Shown here one piece after another: positions 48,573 through 58,305 of a DNA stretch of 64,000 nt. The stretch spans positions 40,228,882 through 40,292,881 of the forward strand of contig NC_088792.1 of NCBI RefSeq assembly GCF_011386835.1, in the 5' to 3' direction. The stretch is from Chrysemys picta bellii. Its lineage: Eukaryota > Chordata > Testudines > Emydidae. Below the pieces are notes generated by a model. The model saw only the letters and a list, made by a program, of their open reading frames with translations, ran no database searches and was not told the DNA's origin. Position numbers and translations under genes: made by a program. The first letter of the stretch is position 1, and every line of letters begins with the position of its first letter.

Positions 48573-50255
48573 GTCTTCTTGTCCAGTCCTCTGTACTCAA
48601 GGCAGGACTAAGTATTATTTAGACAATTCCTGACAGGTATTTGTCTATACTGCTCTTAAAGAGCTCCAATGATGGAGATGCCACAACCTCCCTAGGCAAT
48701 TTATTCCAGTGCTTAACCACTCTGACAGTTAGGGAGTTTTTCCTAACGTCCAACCTAAACTGCCCTTGCTGAAGTTTAAGTCCATTGCTTCTTGTCCTAT
48801 CCTGAGATGTTTTCTCCCTCCTCCTTGCAACAACCTTCTATGTACTTGAAAAACGTTATCATGTCCCCGCTCAGTCTTCTCCTCTCCAGACTAAACAAAC
48901 CAAATTTTTTCAATCTTCCTTCATAGAGCTTGTTTTCTAGAGCTTTAATCATTTTTGTTGCTCTTCTCTGGACTTTTTCCAATTTGTCCACATCTATCCT
49001 GAAATGTGGCACCCAGAACTGGACACAATACTCCAATTGAGGCCTAATCAATGAGGAGTAGAGCAGAAGAATTACTTCTTGTGTTGTGCTTACAACACTC
49101 TTTTTAATACATCCCAGAATGATGTTTGCTTTTTTTTGCAACAGTGTTATACTGTTGACTCATATTTAGTTTGTGATCCACTATGATCCCCAGATCCCTT
49201 TCCTCAGTACTCTTTCCTAGGCAGTCATTTCCCATGTGTGCAATTGATTGTTCCTTCCTAAGTGGAGTACTTTGCATTTGTCCTTACTGAATTTCATCCT
49301 ATTTACTTCAGACCATATCTCCAGTTTGTTCAGATCATTCTGAATTATAATCCTATTCTCCAAAGCACTTGAAATCCCTCCCATCTTGGTATCATCTGCA
49401 AACGTTATAAGTATACTTTCTATTCCATTATCTAAATCATTGATGAAGATATTGATCAGAACCGTACCCAGAACCTATCCCGGCAGGACCCCACTTGATA
49501 TGCTCTCCAGCTGACTATGAACTCTCTGGGAATGATTTTCTAACCAGTTATGCACCCACCTTATAGTGGCTCCATCTAGGTTGTATTTCCCTAGTTTGTT
49601 TATGAGAAGGTCATGTGAGACAGTATCAAAAGCCTTACTAAAGTCAAGATATACCATAGCTACCACTTTCCCCCATCCACAAACCTTGTTAAACTGGCAA
49701 AGAAAGCTATTAGGTTGATTTGACATGATTTGTTATTGACAAATCATGCTGACTGTGACTAATCACCTTATCTTCTAGGTATCTGCACATTGATTGCTTA
49801 ATTATTTGCTCTATTATCTTTCCAGGTACTGAAGTTAAACTGACTGGTCTGTAATCTCCCCTTTTACAGATGGGCACTATATTTGCCCTTTTCCACGCCT
49901 CTGAAATCTCATCCGTCTTCCATGACTTTTCAAACATAATCGCTAATGGCTCAGATATCTCCTCAGTCAGCTCCTTGAATATTCTAAGATGTATTTCATC
50001 AGGCTCTAGTGACTTGAAAATATCTAATTTGTCTAAGAATTTTTAACTTGTTCTTTCCCTATTTTAACCTCTGATCCTACCTCATTTTCACTTGCATTCG
50101 TTAAGTTAGCTGTCCAAATGCTACTAAACTTTTTTGGTACAAACTGAAACAAAAAAATCATTTAGGACTTTTGCCATTTCCACATTTTCTGTTATTGTTT
50201 TTTCCCCCTCATTGAGTAACAGGCCAACCCTATCCTTGGTCTTCCAAGGATAGGC
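48570..50255 (-). mobile_element. CR1 LINE, 5'-truncated, longest copy
   Basis: About 1.7 kb on the minus strand, from reverse-transcriptase fingers (about 50200) to the 3' UTR (48570). Plus-strand phrases such as GGAGATGCCACAACCTCCCT near 48676 are the antisense of the CR1 3' region also present at 39850. It holds no upstream nuclease domain, so it is 5'-truncated like most CR1 inserts. Confidence 0.9.
48797..49937 (-). pseudogene. CR1 reverse transcriptase remnants
   Basis: Three minus frames cover the domain in order. 49710-49937 has the fingers (SWKTDEISEAWKRANIVPIC, then DYRPVSLTSVPGKIIEQII). 49475-49726 has the palm aspartate motif in VYLDFSKAFDTVSHDLLINK. 48797-49141 has the C-terminal part (YSSLIRPQLEYCVQFWVPHF and LFSLERRRLSGDMITFFKY). 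The second catalytic motif (F/Y-x-D-D) lies in the broken gap at 49141-49475 and I could not read it intact. Frameshifts separate all three pieces, so no functional enzyme can be made. Confidence 0.85.
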
Positions 50256-50847
50256 ATCTGTGTGCCTTGTTTAGCCAACAAACTGCAAGGACAAAAGTGC
50301 AAAGTGAAATCCAATATTCCATTAAAAAAAAACCCAAACCAAATAAACCTTCAGTCGTTCTATCGCTAAGTCAGCTAAATGCAGGGTACTATATCAATGT
50401 GAAGTTCTTTGGTAGCAGATTTACACAATATTCTGCCTCACTTATGTTCTGCACTTTGGTGTGCTGGCTTTTTGCTCTGGACTTGTCTTAGCCGTTTTTT
50501 AATGAACAAGGAGTGAACAGCACAGCTTATTTAACCAGTGACCTGTTTTGTGAAGTAAAAGTTGAACTGATATTTTTCTACGTGTTATTCATCACAACAT
50601 TCACCTGCTTTTTTGTTAAGCTAGGTTTGCAGATGGAGCTATGCTTATTTACACCAGCTGAAGATTTGGCCCATAATTTTTAAGACACTACAATAATTTA
50701 CATACAGCATGCAGTTTGATCACAAGTTAACACCATAACAAATGCTACTTCAGTCTGTCACTTCTAGTATAAGCCTATTACTAGGCTATTACTCTACAGC
50801 CAAAATGCTTCTGAAATAAATGTAGTCAAACTTTACTAATTCTGGGT
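50256..50847. other. No gene recognised
   Basis: AT-rich spacer between the CR1 5' truncation point and the left end of the old DNA transposon. Confidence 0.4.
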
Positions 50848-51295
50848 CACTGAGAACGAAAATGATGCTTAAAATTGTTGATTGGCTCTAGTTTTCAAGA
50901 TATGTTATTGGGTCAGTATATACAACCCTTGATTTGGGAATGGCGGAGGATAAGTGAGTTATAAAGGGAAGGGATCTCAATTTAAACCAGAAATGACTAA
51001 AATACATCTTTGACTGGATCTATGAATAAATCTATGACTGGGTTTGGACAGTACTTGCTTTTTAGGCAAAACAATGAATGATGTAATCTGAAGCTGGTAT
51101 TGCGTCATACATGATATGAATTGCATCATGTTATTCCTAGAAGTCATGGATGATGCAATCATAACGAAGCTTACATCACTCTGCTGAACAAATTGCCCTA
51201 TATCAGCTCTAGAAATCATACAGTGTTGTGCTCTCTTATTGTCAGTGTTTGATTTTGCAAAGGGACACATTTCTGTTTAGCCAAAGTGAGCAGAG

Positions 51296-52405
51296 ATGCC
51301 TCGTACTTGTGTGAACAGTGCAGATAACTTCTGCTAGGTTTGTGGTGAAGTGACTTTTGCATCACAAAAGCGCAGTATAACCACTATGGTTAAGAAAACC
51401 TATCACCTTTATTTTGGCTGCAAAATTGGAGATCAGGACAAGAGGTGGGCCCCACACATATGCTGCAACACTTGTGCAACAAATCTTCGCCAGTGGTTGA
51501 ACAGGAAAAGGAAATCTATGCCTTTTGCAGTGCCAATGATTTGGAGAGAGCCAACAGATCATTCCAGCAATTGTTACTTCTGCATGGTGCCTCCAGTTGG
51601 GAAAGGTGTGTCAAAGAAGAAAAAGTGGACTGTGCATTAGCCAAACATTCCATCAGCGATACGCCCAGTACCCCACAGAGAAGGACTGCCAGTTGCTGAT
51701 GCACCAGAATCATTCTCACTTGAGTCAGACGAGGAAGAGAAAGAGGATGAAACTTCTGGTCCTGAACCATCAATGTCACAGGACCCACATTTTCTCCCAT
51801 CCTCCTCCTCTGAACCACACCTCATAACACAAGGTGAACTGAATGACCTTGTCAGGGATTTGGAACTACCCAAGAGTAAGGCAGAGCTGTTGGGCTCCAG
51901 ACTACAGCAGTGGAATCTCCTGGCAGGTGATGTTAGGGTTTCCATGTTCTGTGACCGTCAAAAGGATCTTGTCCCATTCTTCTTCATGGAAGGTGATCTT
52001 GTAGCCTGCAACAACATCGATGGTATGATGGCAGCCCTCAACATCATGAGTGGAGACTGTTCATTGATTCATCGAAGACGAGTCTTAAAGCTGTTTTACT
52101 GCATAATGGCAATGTTTTGTCATCAATTCCAGTTGGTCATGCAGTCCATATGAAGGAAACCTATGAAACAACTTTTGAGGTGCATAAACTATGACCAACA
52201 TCAGTGGCAGCTTTGTGGCGATTTGAAGGTTGTTGCTCTCTTGCTTGGTCTGCAGACTGGATACACAAAGTACTGCTGTTTTCTCTGCAAATGGGATAGT
52301 CGTGCAAGAGATTCCCACTACATCAAGAAAGATTGGCCACTCCGACAGTCATTGGAGCCTGGGAGGAAAAGTGTTCAGCATCCACCACTTGTTGAATCAA
52401 GGAAG
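51296..52405 (+). pseudogene. Transposase-like gene, 5' part (family not named)
   Basis: ATG at 51296 starts MPRTCVNSADNFC, then TAG (51335-51337), then VCGEVTFASQKRSITTMVKK. Cysteine clusters (FC-x-VCG, HICCNTC, NCYFC) suggest zinc binding. A second TAG is at 51638-51640, and the frame continues through an acidic stretch (51715-51760) to DGMMAALNIMSG. Near 52030-52045 a deletion or shift moves the frame to EWRLFIDSSKTSLKAVLLHN, and another change leads to HQWQLCGDLKVVALLLGLQT. The D in LFID and the D in CGDLK could be the first two acids of an RNase H-like transposase. I recall unnamed homologues in many animal genomes but cannot name the superfamily. Confidence 0.65.
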
Positions 52406-52438
52406 AGGAGGTTACTCACCCTGTGCAGTAACTGACGT

Positions 52439-52615
52439 TCTTCGAGATGAGTGTCCCTGTGGGTGCTCCACTGTAGGTGTTGGTGCGTCCCTGCGCCTTT
52501 GCCCGGAGATTTTTGCAGCAGTACTCATAGCGGCCACGCATGCTCAGAAGGTGCCCCCCGCTGTGACTCTAGGTTAATAGTACGCATGCGTGGCCGGTCT
52601 CCTCAGTTCCTTCTC
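52439..52615 (+). repeat. DIRS inverted terminal repeat, left
   Basis: From TTCTTCGAGATGAG through GGTGCTCCACTGTAGGTG to TCAGTTCCTTCTC, this matches the complement of 58124-58303 with very few differences (for example CGCATGCTC here against TGCATGCTC there). In DIRS elements these ends are not identical in length, and the missing terminal bases are restored from the internal complementary region. Confidence 0.9.
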
Positions 52616-52659
52616 TACCACGGAGGCCCCCAACTCCGAAGTAGAGGGGAGGAGGGTGG

Positions 52660-52780
52660 GTAGTGGAGCACCCACAGGGACACTCATCTCGAAGAACATC
52701 AGTTACTGCACAGGGTGAGTAACCTCCTCTTCTTCTTCGAGAGATGTCCCTGTGGGTGCTCCACTGTAGGTGACTTAAAA
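52660..52780. repeat. DIRS internal complementary region
   Basis: The stretch 52660-52733 is the reverse complement of the element's extreme left end (52406-52480, GAGGAGGTTACTCACCC). The following 52733-52775 (CTTCTTCTTCGAGAGATGTC) repeats, in direct sense, the extreme end of the right terminal repeat read outward. A segment matching both termini is the internal complementary region used in the DIRS circularisation model. The recombinase frame ends next to it at 52791. Confidence 0.85.
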
Positions 52781-52790
52781 GCCGTGTATC

Positions 52791-54839
52791 TTAAGGAGGT
52801 AGGGACTTCGGATCTGGCAGGAACGCCGTTGAAAGTACCGCTCTGCCCAAGCGTATGTCAGAGAGAGGGCCTTGAGTAAGGGCATAATGTTTAACAAAAG
52901 TGTGGTCCGAGGACCAGGTGGCTGCTTTACAAATGTCAGCCAAGGGAACTTTGCGTAAGAACGCGACTGAGGCAGCCAGAGATCTAGTGGTGTGTGTTCT
53001 AATGCCGTCTGGAGGTGTAATCTCTTTCAAGTGATAGCACAGTCGGATACACTGGGAGATCCAGTTCGAGAGTCTCTGGGTGGAAATAGGCGTGCCTTTA
53101 GAGCGGTCAGCGATAGAGACAAAAAGTCTGGAGGAAGCTCTAAAAGGTTTGGTTCTATCCAAATAGAATGACAAGGCTCTGCGTACATCTAGTGTATGCA
53201 TGGAGGTTTCAAAGGAGTTCGCATGTGGTTTCGGAAAAAAAGTCGGTAGGTGTATGGGTTCATTAATATGGAATGACGAGTGGACCTTCGGAAGAAATTT
53301 GGGATGTAATCTGAGGGTAACCTTGTCTTTAAAAAATATCGTATATGGTGGGTGTGCCATGAGAGCTGCTATTTCTCCTGCCCGTCTAGCAGAAGTAATT
53401 GCCACCAGAAACGCTGTTTTCATCGAGAGGCGTAAGAGGGAGCACGTGGCTAGGGGTTCAAAAGGTTGTTGAGTTAGGGCAGATAGTACCAGATGAAGGT
53501 CCCACGGGGTGGTCGGTGGTTTAATGTCTGGATATAAGGTTTGTAGACCCTTGAGGAAACGCTTCGTAGTAGCGTGAGCAAAGACAGACGTATCATCAAT
53601 TCTGTCGTGGAAAGTCGTAATAGCAGCTAAATGGACCCTGATGGAGCTGAAGGAAAGGCCAGATTGCTTAAGGCCCAAGAGATAGTCCAATATAAATGAA
53701 AGAGGTACCGAGGTAGGACAAAGATGTTGAGCAGAACACCAATGTGTGAACCGTTTCCACTTTTGAAGATAGGTCTTGCGAGTAGATAGCGTTCTACTAT
53801 GTAGGAGTACCTCCTGAACTTGTTTGGAGCAATCTAATTCGCGTTGGGAGAACCACGTAGGAACCAGGCCTTGAGGTGAAGCATGGGCAGGTTGGGGTGG
53901 AGAAAACGGCCATGCTGTTGAGATAGAAGGTTCGGAATAAGCGGCAGGGAGATTGGTGGTTGGATTGACATTCTGGTGAGGAAGGGAAACCATGGTTGTC
54001 TGGGCCACGATGGGGCAATGAGGATCACCTTGGCTCGATCCGTTCGTATTTTCATCAGGACCCTGTTGAGAACTGGTATCGGGGGAAACGCATAAAATAG
54101 GTTTTGGTGCCATGAGATCATGAATGCGTCCCCCAGGGAATGTTTGCCCAGTCCTGCTCTGGAGCAGAAATTGAGACATTTCTTGTTTTTTGCAGTTGCA
54201 AACAAGTCTACGGTTGGGTAACCCCAGGTGTTGAATACATCGTGAATGGTTTTCTCGTCTATCTCCCACTCGTGGTCCCATGGGAAGCGTCTGCTCAGTT
54301 CGTCCGCTGTGGTGTTCATGATTCCGGGAAGATAAGCTGCTGATACCCGGATGTTGTTCGCAATACACCAATTCCAGAGCTTCATAGCCTCTGTGCACAG
54401 CGAATGGGAACGAGCTCCGCCCTGCCTGTTCACGTAAAACATGCATGCAATGTTGTCCGTCATTATGCATACGTGATGATGTTTGATTAGTGGCAGGAAA
54501 TGACGGCACGCGTTGCGAATGGCTCGAAGTTCTAGAATATTTATGTGCAGGGAGGTCTCGGTTGGTGACCATAGTCCCTGTACTGTGTGATGAGACATAT
54601 GTGCACCCCACCCTGTCATAGATGCATCGGTGGTCAGAATGCGTGATGGAGCCTGTTGAAGAAACGGGACTCCAGAACAGAGGTTGGAGTGGACGGTCCA
54701 CCAATGTAGCGAATCTTTGACTGGAGTAGGCAAGGAGAGAGTCTTGTTTAAAGAATGCATATTCGGTTTGTAAACTGTTGCCAGCCATGCTTGGAAGCAC
54801 CTCATGTGTAGGCGTGCATTCTGGACGACAAAAGTGCAC
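52791..54839 (-). CDS. DIRS tyrosine recombinase (ORF3)
   Basis: An uninterrupted frame of 682 codons. Residues 1-335 overlap the RT/RNase H gene in another frame; the recombinase is the C-terminal part. Its core-binding region has TRKTYLQKWKRFTHWC (about residue 355). The catalytic set is visible: Arg about 486 (SARRAGEIAAL), His 616 and Arg 619 (HTTRSLAAS), a Trp/His pair at 642/646 (TWSSDHTF) and the nucleophile Tyr 652 (VKHYA). The enzyme would join the circular DNA copy to target DNA through a covalent phosphotyrosine, in place of a DDE integrase. The true start may lie well inside the frame. All catalytic residues are kept, so the protein could be active. Confidence 0.9.
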   Translation of the reverse strand: MHFCRPECTPTHEVLPSMAGNSLQTEYAFFKQDSLLAYSSQRFATLVDRPLQPLFWSPVSSTGSITHSDHRCIYDRVGCTYVSSHSTGTMVTNRDLPAHKYSRTSSHSQRVPSFPATNQTSSRMHNDGQHCMHVLREQAGRSSFPFAVHRGYEALELVYCEQHPGISSLSSRNHEHHSGRTEQTLPMGPRVGDRRENHSRCIQHLGLPNRRLVCNCKKQEMSQFLLQSRTGQTFPGGRIHDLMAPKPILCVSPDTSSQQGPDENTNGSSQGDPHCPIVAQTTMVSLPHQNVNPTTNLPAAYSEPSISTAWPFSPPQPAHASPQGLVPTWFSQRELDCSKQVQEVLLHSRTLSTRKTYLQKWKRFTHWCSAQHLCPTSVPLSFILDYLLGLKQSGLSFSSIRVHLAAITTFHDRIDDTSVFAHATTKRFLKGLQTLYPDIKPPTTPWDLHLVLSALTQQPFEPLATCSLLRLSMKTAFLVAITSARRAGEIAALMAHPPYTIFFKDKVTLRLHPKFLPKVHSSFHINEPIHLPTFFPKPHANSFETSMHTLDVRRALSFYLDRTKPFRASSRLFVSIADRSKGTPISTQRLSNWISQCIRLCYHLKEITPPDGIRTHTTRSLAASVAFLRKVPLADICKAATWSSDHTFVKHYALTQGPLSDIRLGRAVLSTAFLPDPKSLPP

Positions 54840-55774
54840 GAGGCCATGTCACCTAGTAGTTGCAGGCAGTCTCGGGCAGTTACCTGAGGGCTGTTGCGAA
54901 TAATTGTGGCCAGTTGGTGTATGGAATTGAAGCGATCGGGTGGGAGCGATGCTAGCCCCGTCCGAGAGTCGAGATCTGCGCCTATGAACTGCAGGTGCTG
55001 GGTGGGGCGTAATGTGGATTTGTCTCTGTTTATTTGTAGGCCGAGAGAAAGAAAGCACTCGACTGTGAGCCATGTGAACCGGAGCGCCTCGTCGAATGTT
55101 GAAGCTTTGAGGAGGCAATCGTCGAGGTAAGGGAATATTATTACCCCTTGTCTCCTGAGGTGAGCAGTGACTACAGCTAGAAGTTTGGAAAAAGCACAGG
55201 GGGCTGGAGATAGTCCGAAGGGGAGTACCCTGTATTGGAAATGTGTGGAACCAAGGGTAAATCGGAGGAAACGTCTGTGGGCCGGATGTATAGTGACGTG
55301 GAAATAGGCATCTTGTAGGTCGAGGGCAGAAAACCAGTCGCCCTGCTCCAGCGCTGGGATTATGGTAGTGAGGGTCACCATCTTGAACTTTTGCTTTTTG
55401 ATGAATCTGTTGAGCCGCCTGAGATCGAGGATTGGTCGCCATCCCCCATTTTTCTTCTCCGTTAAGAAATAATGGGAGTAAAAACCCTTCCCTCTGTGTC
55501 GCTCTGGCACGATTTCTACTGCTCCCAGATGAAGGAGATGTTGCACTTCTTGGAGGAGTAGCTGCTCGTGAGAAGGGTCCCTGAAGAGGGACGGGGAGGG
55601 TGGGTGGGTGGGAGGTAAGGAGAGGAAGGGGATGACGTATCCAATTGTAACTACCTCTAAGACCCACTTGTCGGAGGTAATCTTCCTCCATTGTTGGAAA
55701 AAAGGTCGTAGGCGGTGTCCAAAGATTGGTGTGCCGGCTGAAGTGAGGGCGTTGCTTTCTAAACCCTCGACCAA
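53834..55774 (-). CDS. DIRS reverse transcriptase-RNase H (ORF2)
   Basis: An uninterrupted 646-codon frame. The RT domain covers about residues 80-270: WRPILDLRRLN (112-122), the palm motif ALDLQDAYFHV (Asp 152), LPFGLSPAP and the catalytic YLDD at 216-219. RNase H follows at about 378-497, with Asp 383 (TTDAS), Glu 415 (LELRA), Asp 440 (MTDN) and Asp 491 (ADELS). A C-terminal extension has YPTVDLFATAKNKK, a conserved DIRS region. It copies element RNA into DNA and removes the template. The frame begins 4 bases after the gag stop and its last 1,006 bases overlap ORF3, so ORF3 expression needs frameshifting, reinitiation or a separate transcript. Confidence 0.93.
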   Translation of the reverse strand: MVEGLESNALTSAGTPIFGHRLRPFFQQWRKITSDKWVLEVVTIGYVIPFLSLPPTHPPSPSLFRDPSHEQLLLQEVQHLLHLGAVEIVPERHRGKGFYSHYFLTEKKNGGWRPILDLRRLNRFIKKQKFKMVTLTTIIPALEQGDWFSALDLQDAYFHVTIHPAHRRFLRFTLGSTHFQYRVLPFGLSPAPCAFSKLLAVVTAHLRRQGVIIFPYLDDCLLKASTFDEALRFTWLTVECFLSLGLQINRDKSTLRPTQHLQFIGADLDSRTGLASLPPDRFNSIHQLATIIRNSPQVTARDCLQLLGDMASCTFVVQNARLHMRCFQAWLATVYKPNMHSLNKTLSLPTPVKDSLHWWTVHSNLCSGVPFLQQAPSRILTTDASMTGWGAHMSHHTVQGLWSPTETSLHINILELRAIRNACRHFLPLIKHHHVCIMTDNIACMFYVNRQGGARSHSLCTEAMKLWNWCIANNIRVSAAYLPGIMNTTADELSRRFPWDHEWEIDEKTIHDVFNTWGYPTVDLFATAKNKKCLNFCSRAGLGKHSLGDAFMISWHQNLFYAFPPIPVLNRVLMKIRTDRAKVILIAPSWPRQPWFPFLTRMSIQPPISLPLIPNLLSQQHGRFLHPNLPMLHLKAWFLRGSPNAN

Positions 55775-55778
55775 GTCT

Positions 55779-57961
55779 TCAAATCTGCCTATTAGCTGGT
55801 GGGGGTTGAGGCGCCCCTGTAGAGTTTGGGCGACGTCGCTGGAATCTTGGTCGTGGACGTTGCGGCTGTTGCTGTTCCTGCGGTCTATGGGAAAGTTGTG
55901 TAAATGCGGGATAACGTGGCCGGTGGTATGGTTGGTATCGATATTGTCGTCTTCTTGCCATAGGTGCCTGGAGACCTAGAGACCGGAGGGTTGTTCTGGA
56001 GTCTTTCATTGAATGAAGCACTTCATTCGTGTTAGAAGCAAAGAGTTTGTCACCGTCGAAGGGAAGATCTTCAATTGTGTTCTGAACTTCGCGAGGAAAA
56101 AAGGAAGAGGAGAGACATGAGCCCCGTCGCATGACTATCGCTGTAGCGGTAGATCTTGCCGCTGTGTTGGCTACATCGAGGGCTGCTTGGAGAGCGGTGC
56201 GTGAAATGGCTTGGCCCTCAAAAACCATAGCTCTGAACTGTTGTTTTCTTTGTTCTGGAATGTCATCAATAAAGTCCATTAACTTATTATAGTTTTTATG
56301 GTCGTATTTTGCCAGGACTGCAGTATAATTAGCTATACGAAATTGGAGGGTGGAGGATGCATAAACCTTGCGACCAAACAGGTCCAGTCGTTTGCTATCC
56401 TTGTTAGGTGGGGCAGAACGAGAATACTGTTGTCTAGCCCTCTGGTTTGCAGCGTCTACTACCAATGAGTTTGGTGCTGGGTGGGTAAAAAGGAATTCAG
56501 AGTCCTTTGGAGAAATAAAATACTTCTTGTCCGCTTGCTTGCAGGTAGGTAGGCTTGTCGCTGGAGTCTGCCAGATGGACTTAGCGGGTTCTAAAAGGGC
56601 TGCGTTAATTGGGAGTGCCACTCTGGAGGAAGAAGGGGGCTGTAGGATGTTCGTTAGCTCATGCTGTTGTTCGGGAACCACGTCCAGGTTAATGTTCAGG
56701 TCACTAGCAACTCTCTTAAAGAGGTCCTGGAATTTTGTATATTCATCAGAGGGAGTGGGAGGAAGGGGAAGTAATGCTTCCTCGGGTGCTAACTCCGGGT
56801 CTGCTGGACCAGGAGAAGGGCTAGGTTTATCCTGGGAACGTGGCTGTGTTGCCAGGCGTCTCGTGTCACTAGCATATGCATTAGGAGACGGTGCTGGATC
56901 AGTGTTGCGCCTGGTCGAGTGGCCATGGGGCATGTGTTCCCGAGGGTATGATGCCCATGGTGTCCAGTATTGCCATGGTGGCGGGTAGGGCATAGGTGGT
57001 GCCATCCAGGGGTTCACCCCCCAGGAGGCAGGGTCCTGAGAGTGGGATGAGGTAGTATTTCCATAACCCTTATTGCTCTGGGTCCGGGGCTGGGAGTCAT
57101 GATATGGGGAAAAAACTCCCTGTGGATCTGCTTCCTCCTCACTGGAGGAAAACTGCTCAGATCCTGACTCAGGCATTGAAAAAGAATATGCATTCATGAG
57201 CGGAGACTGCAAGGTAGGTGATACTAGAAGATCAGCTGTCTGGGTAAAATGAGTGAATGCAGCTCCTGCGGGAGATGAAAGCTGAGCCGATAGAGGCTGT
57301 TGCACAAGAGTATTCCTGTGATCGGGGCTTCTGGCTGTGATCCCTGTGTCAGAATGCCCCGCAGGCGTCGGTGCCGCGGTCGGTGCCGGGCGAGAAATGT
57401 CGGGCTGCCTCGGGTGAGGCGTGCCGTGGAATGTCGGCACCGTCTCATTCGCGGTGCCGAACGGTGCCGTCACTGAGGCAGGCAACTGGAAGCCTGATGC
57501 CTCGGCACCGGAGCTTCTCGGCGGCGCTGAAGCCTCAGGCGGCTTTTGCGCTGTTCCGGAGGAGCCTGGCTCATGGAAATTGCTGAGGCGAGGGATCACA
57601 GGCAGAGAGATCGTTGATCTGCCTGGAGAAACTTTATGCCTCATAGTCTTGCTCGGTGAGGAAAGGTGCCCCTTCTTCATAGACTTCTTGAGCTTTTTTG
57701 AGGGGGGGGGGGGCTGTGTCGGGTAGCGGAGCCGGCTTCAATGCCTGGGTCTGAAACTGACCCGATAGATTTTTGAAGCAGGAGCAGTTTGAGTTTAAGC
57801 TCCCTGTCTTTCTGTGCCCTGGAGCTGAGTTTACAGCAGTGGGCACACTTTTGGGGAATGTGAGCTTCCCCCAAACATTTTATGCACTTTGAGTGTCCGT
57901 CCGACAACGGGATAGCTTCCTTGCAGGTAGCGCAGCGTTTGAAACCTGTGGAGCCCGGCAT
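55779..57961 (-). pseudogene. DIRS gag-like ORF1 with one homopolymer frameshift
   Basis: The likely start is MPGSTGFKRCATCKEA at 57961, with a cysteine/histidine cluster (C-x2-C, then KCIKCLGEAH and CAHCCK) that looks like a zinc-binding module. The frame runs into a run of 12 C (plus-strand G at 57702-57713) and stops just after. One base more would join it to the 633-codon frame at 55779-57680, which continues PSKKLKKSMKKG-like sequence, a long Pro/Ser/Gln-rich region and a basic C-terminus (PRPRFQRRRPNS). The break could be a real mutation or a sequencing error in the homopolymer. DIRS ORF1 proteins are thought to package element RNA. Confidence 0.8.
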
Positions 57962-58123
57962 AGCCGCGGCTGACAGAGAAATTTTTTTTTTTTTTTTTAA
58001 ACAGATGAACTGGGTAAGTAACTATACTAACAGAAAAAAACTGACAAGAACTGGTTACTAAAAGGTAAGAGTGAAGGATTTGCTAATGAGTCTGCTGAGC
58101 TCCGTCTCAGGCCGGGGACGGTT

Positions 58124-58305
58124 GAGAAGGAACTGAGGAGACCGGCCACGCATGCGTACTATTAACCTAGAGTCACAGCGGGGGGCACCTTCTGAGCATG
58201 CATGGCCGCTATGAGTACTGCTGCAAAAATCTCCGGGCAAAGGCGCAGGGACGCACCAACACCTACAGTGGAGCACCCACAGGGACATCTCTCTCGAAGA
58301 AGAAG
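58124..58305 (-). repeat. DIRS inverted terminal repeat, right (5' end of element)
   Basis: Complementary to 52439-52615. The end reads GAAGAAGAAG on the plus strand before host sequence resumes at 58306. Being upstream of gag in the minus orientation, it should hold the promoter. Confidence 0.88.

Larger units (their letters stand above)
52406..58305 (-). mobile_element. DIRS-like tyrosine-recombinase retrotransposon, near complete
   Basis: A 5.9-kb element on the minus strand with gag-like, RT/RNase H and tyrosine-recombinase frames in DIRS order, inverted terminal repeats (52439-52615 and 58124-58303) and an internal complementary region near the left end. The host frame rejoins as ...CAAGGAAG|ATTTTGTTA with no target duplication, as expected for recombinase integration of a circular intermediate. 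The RT and recombinase frames are uninterrupted; gag needs one indel. GC content is clearly above its surroundings. The insertion point can slide over GAAG. Confidence 0.9.

Noticed and set aside
54849..55691. 280-codon minus-strand frame
   Set aside because: Alternative frame over the RT domain of DIRS; its translation has no RT or recombinase motif.
56368..56988. 206-codon plus-strand frame
   Set aside because: Antisense shadow of the DIRS gag-like gene.
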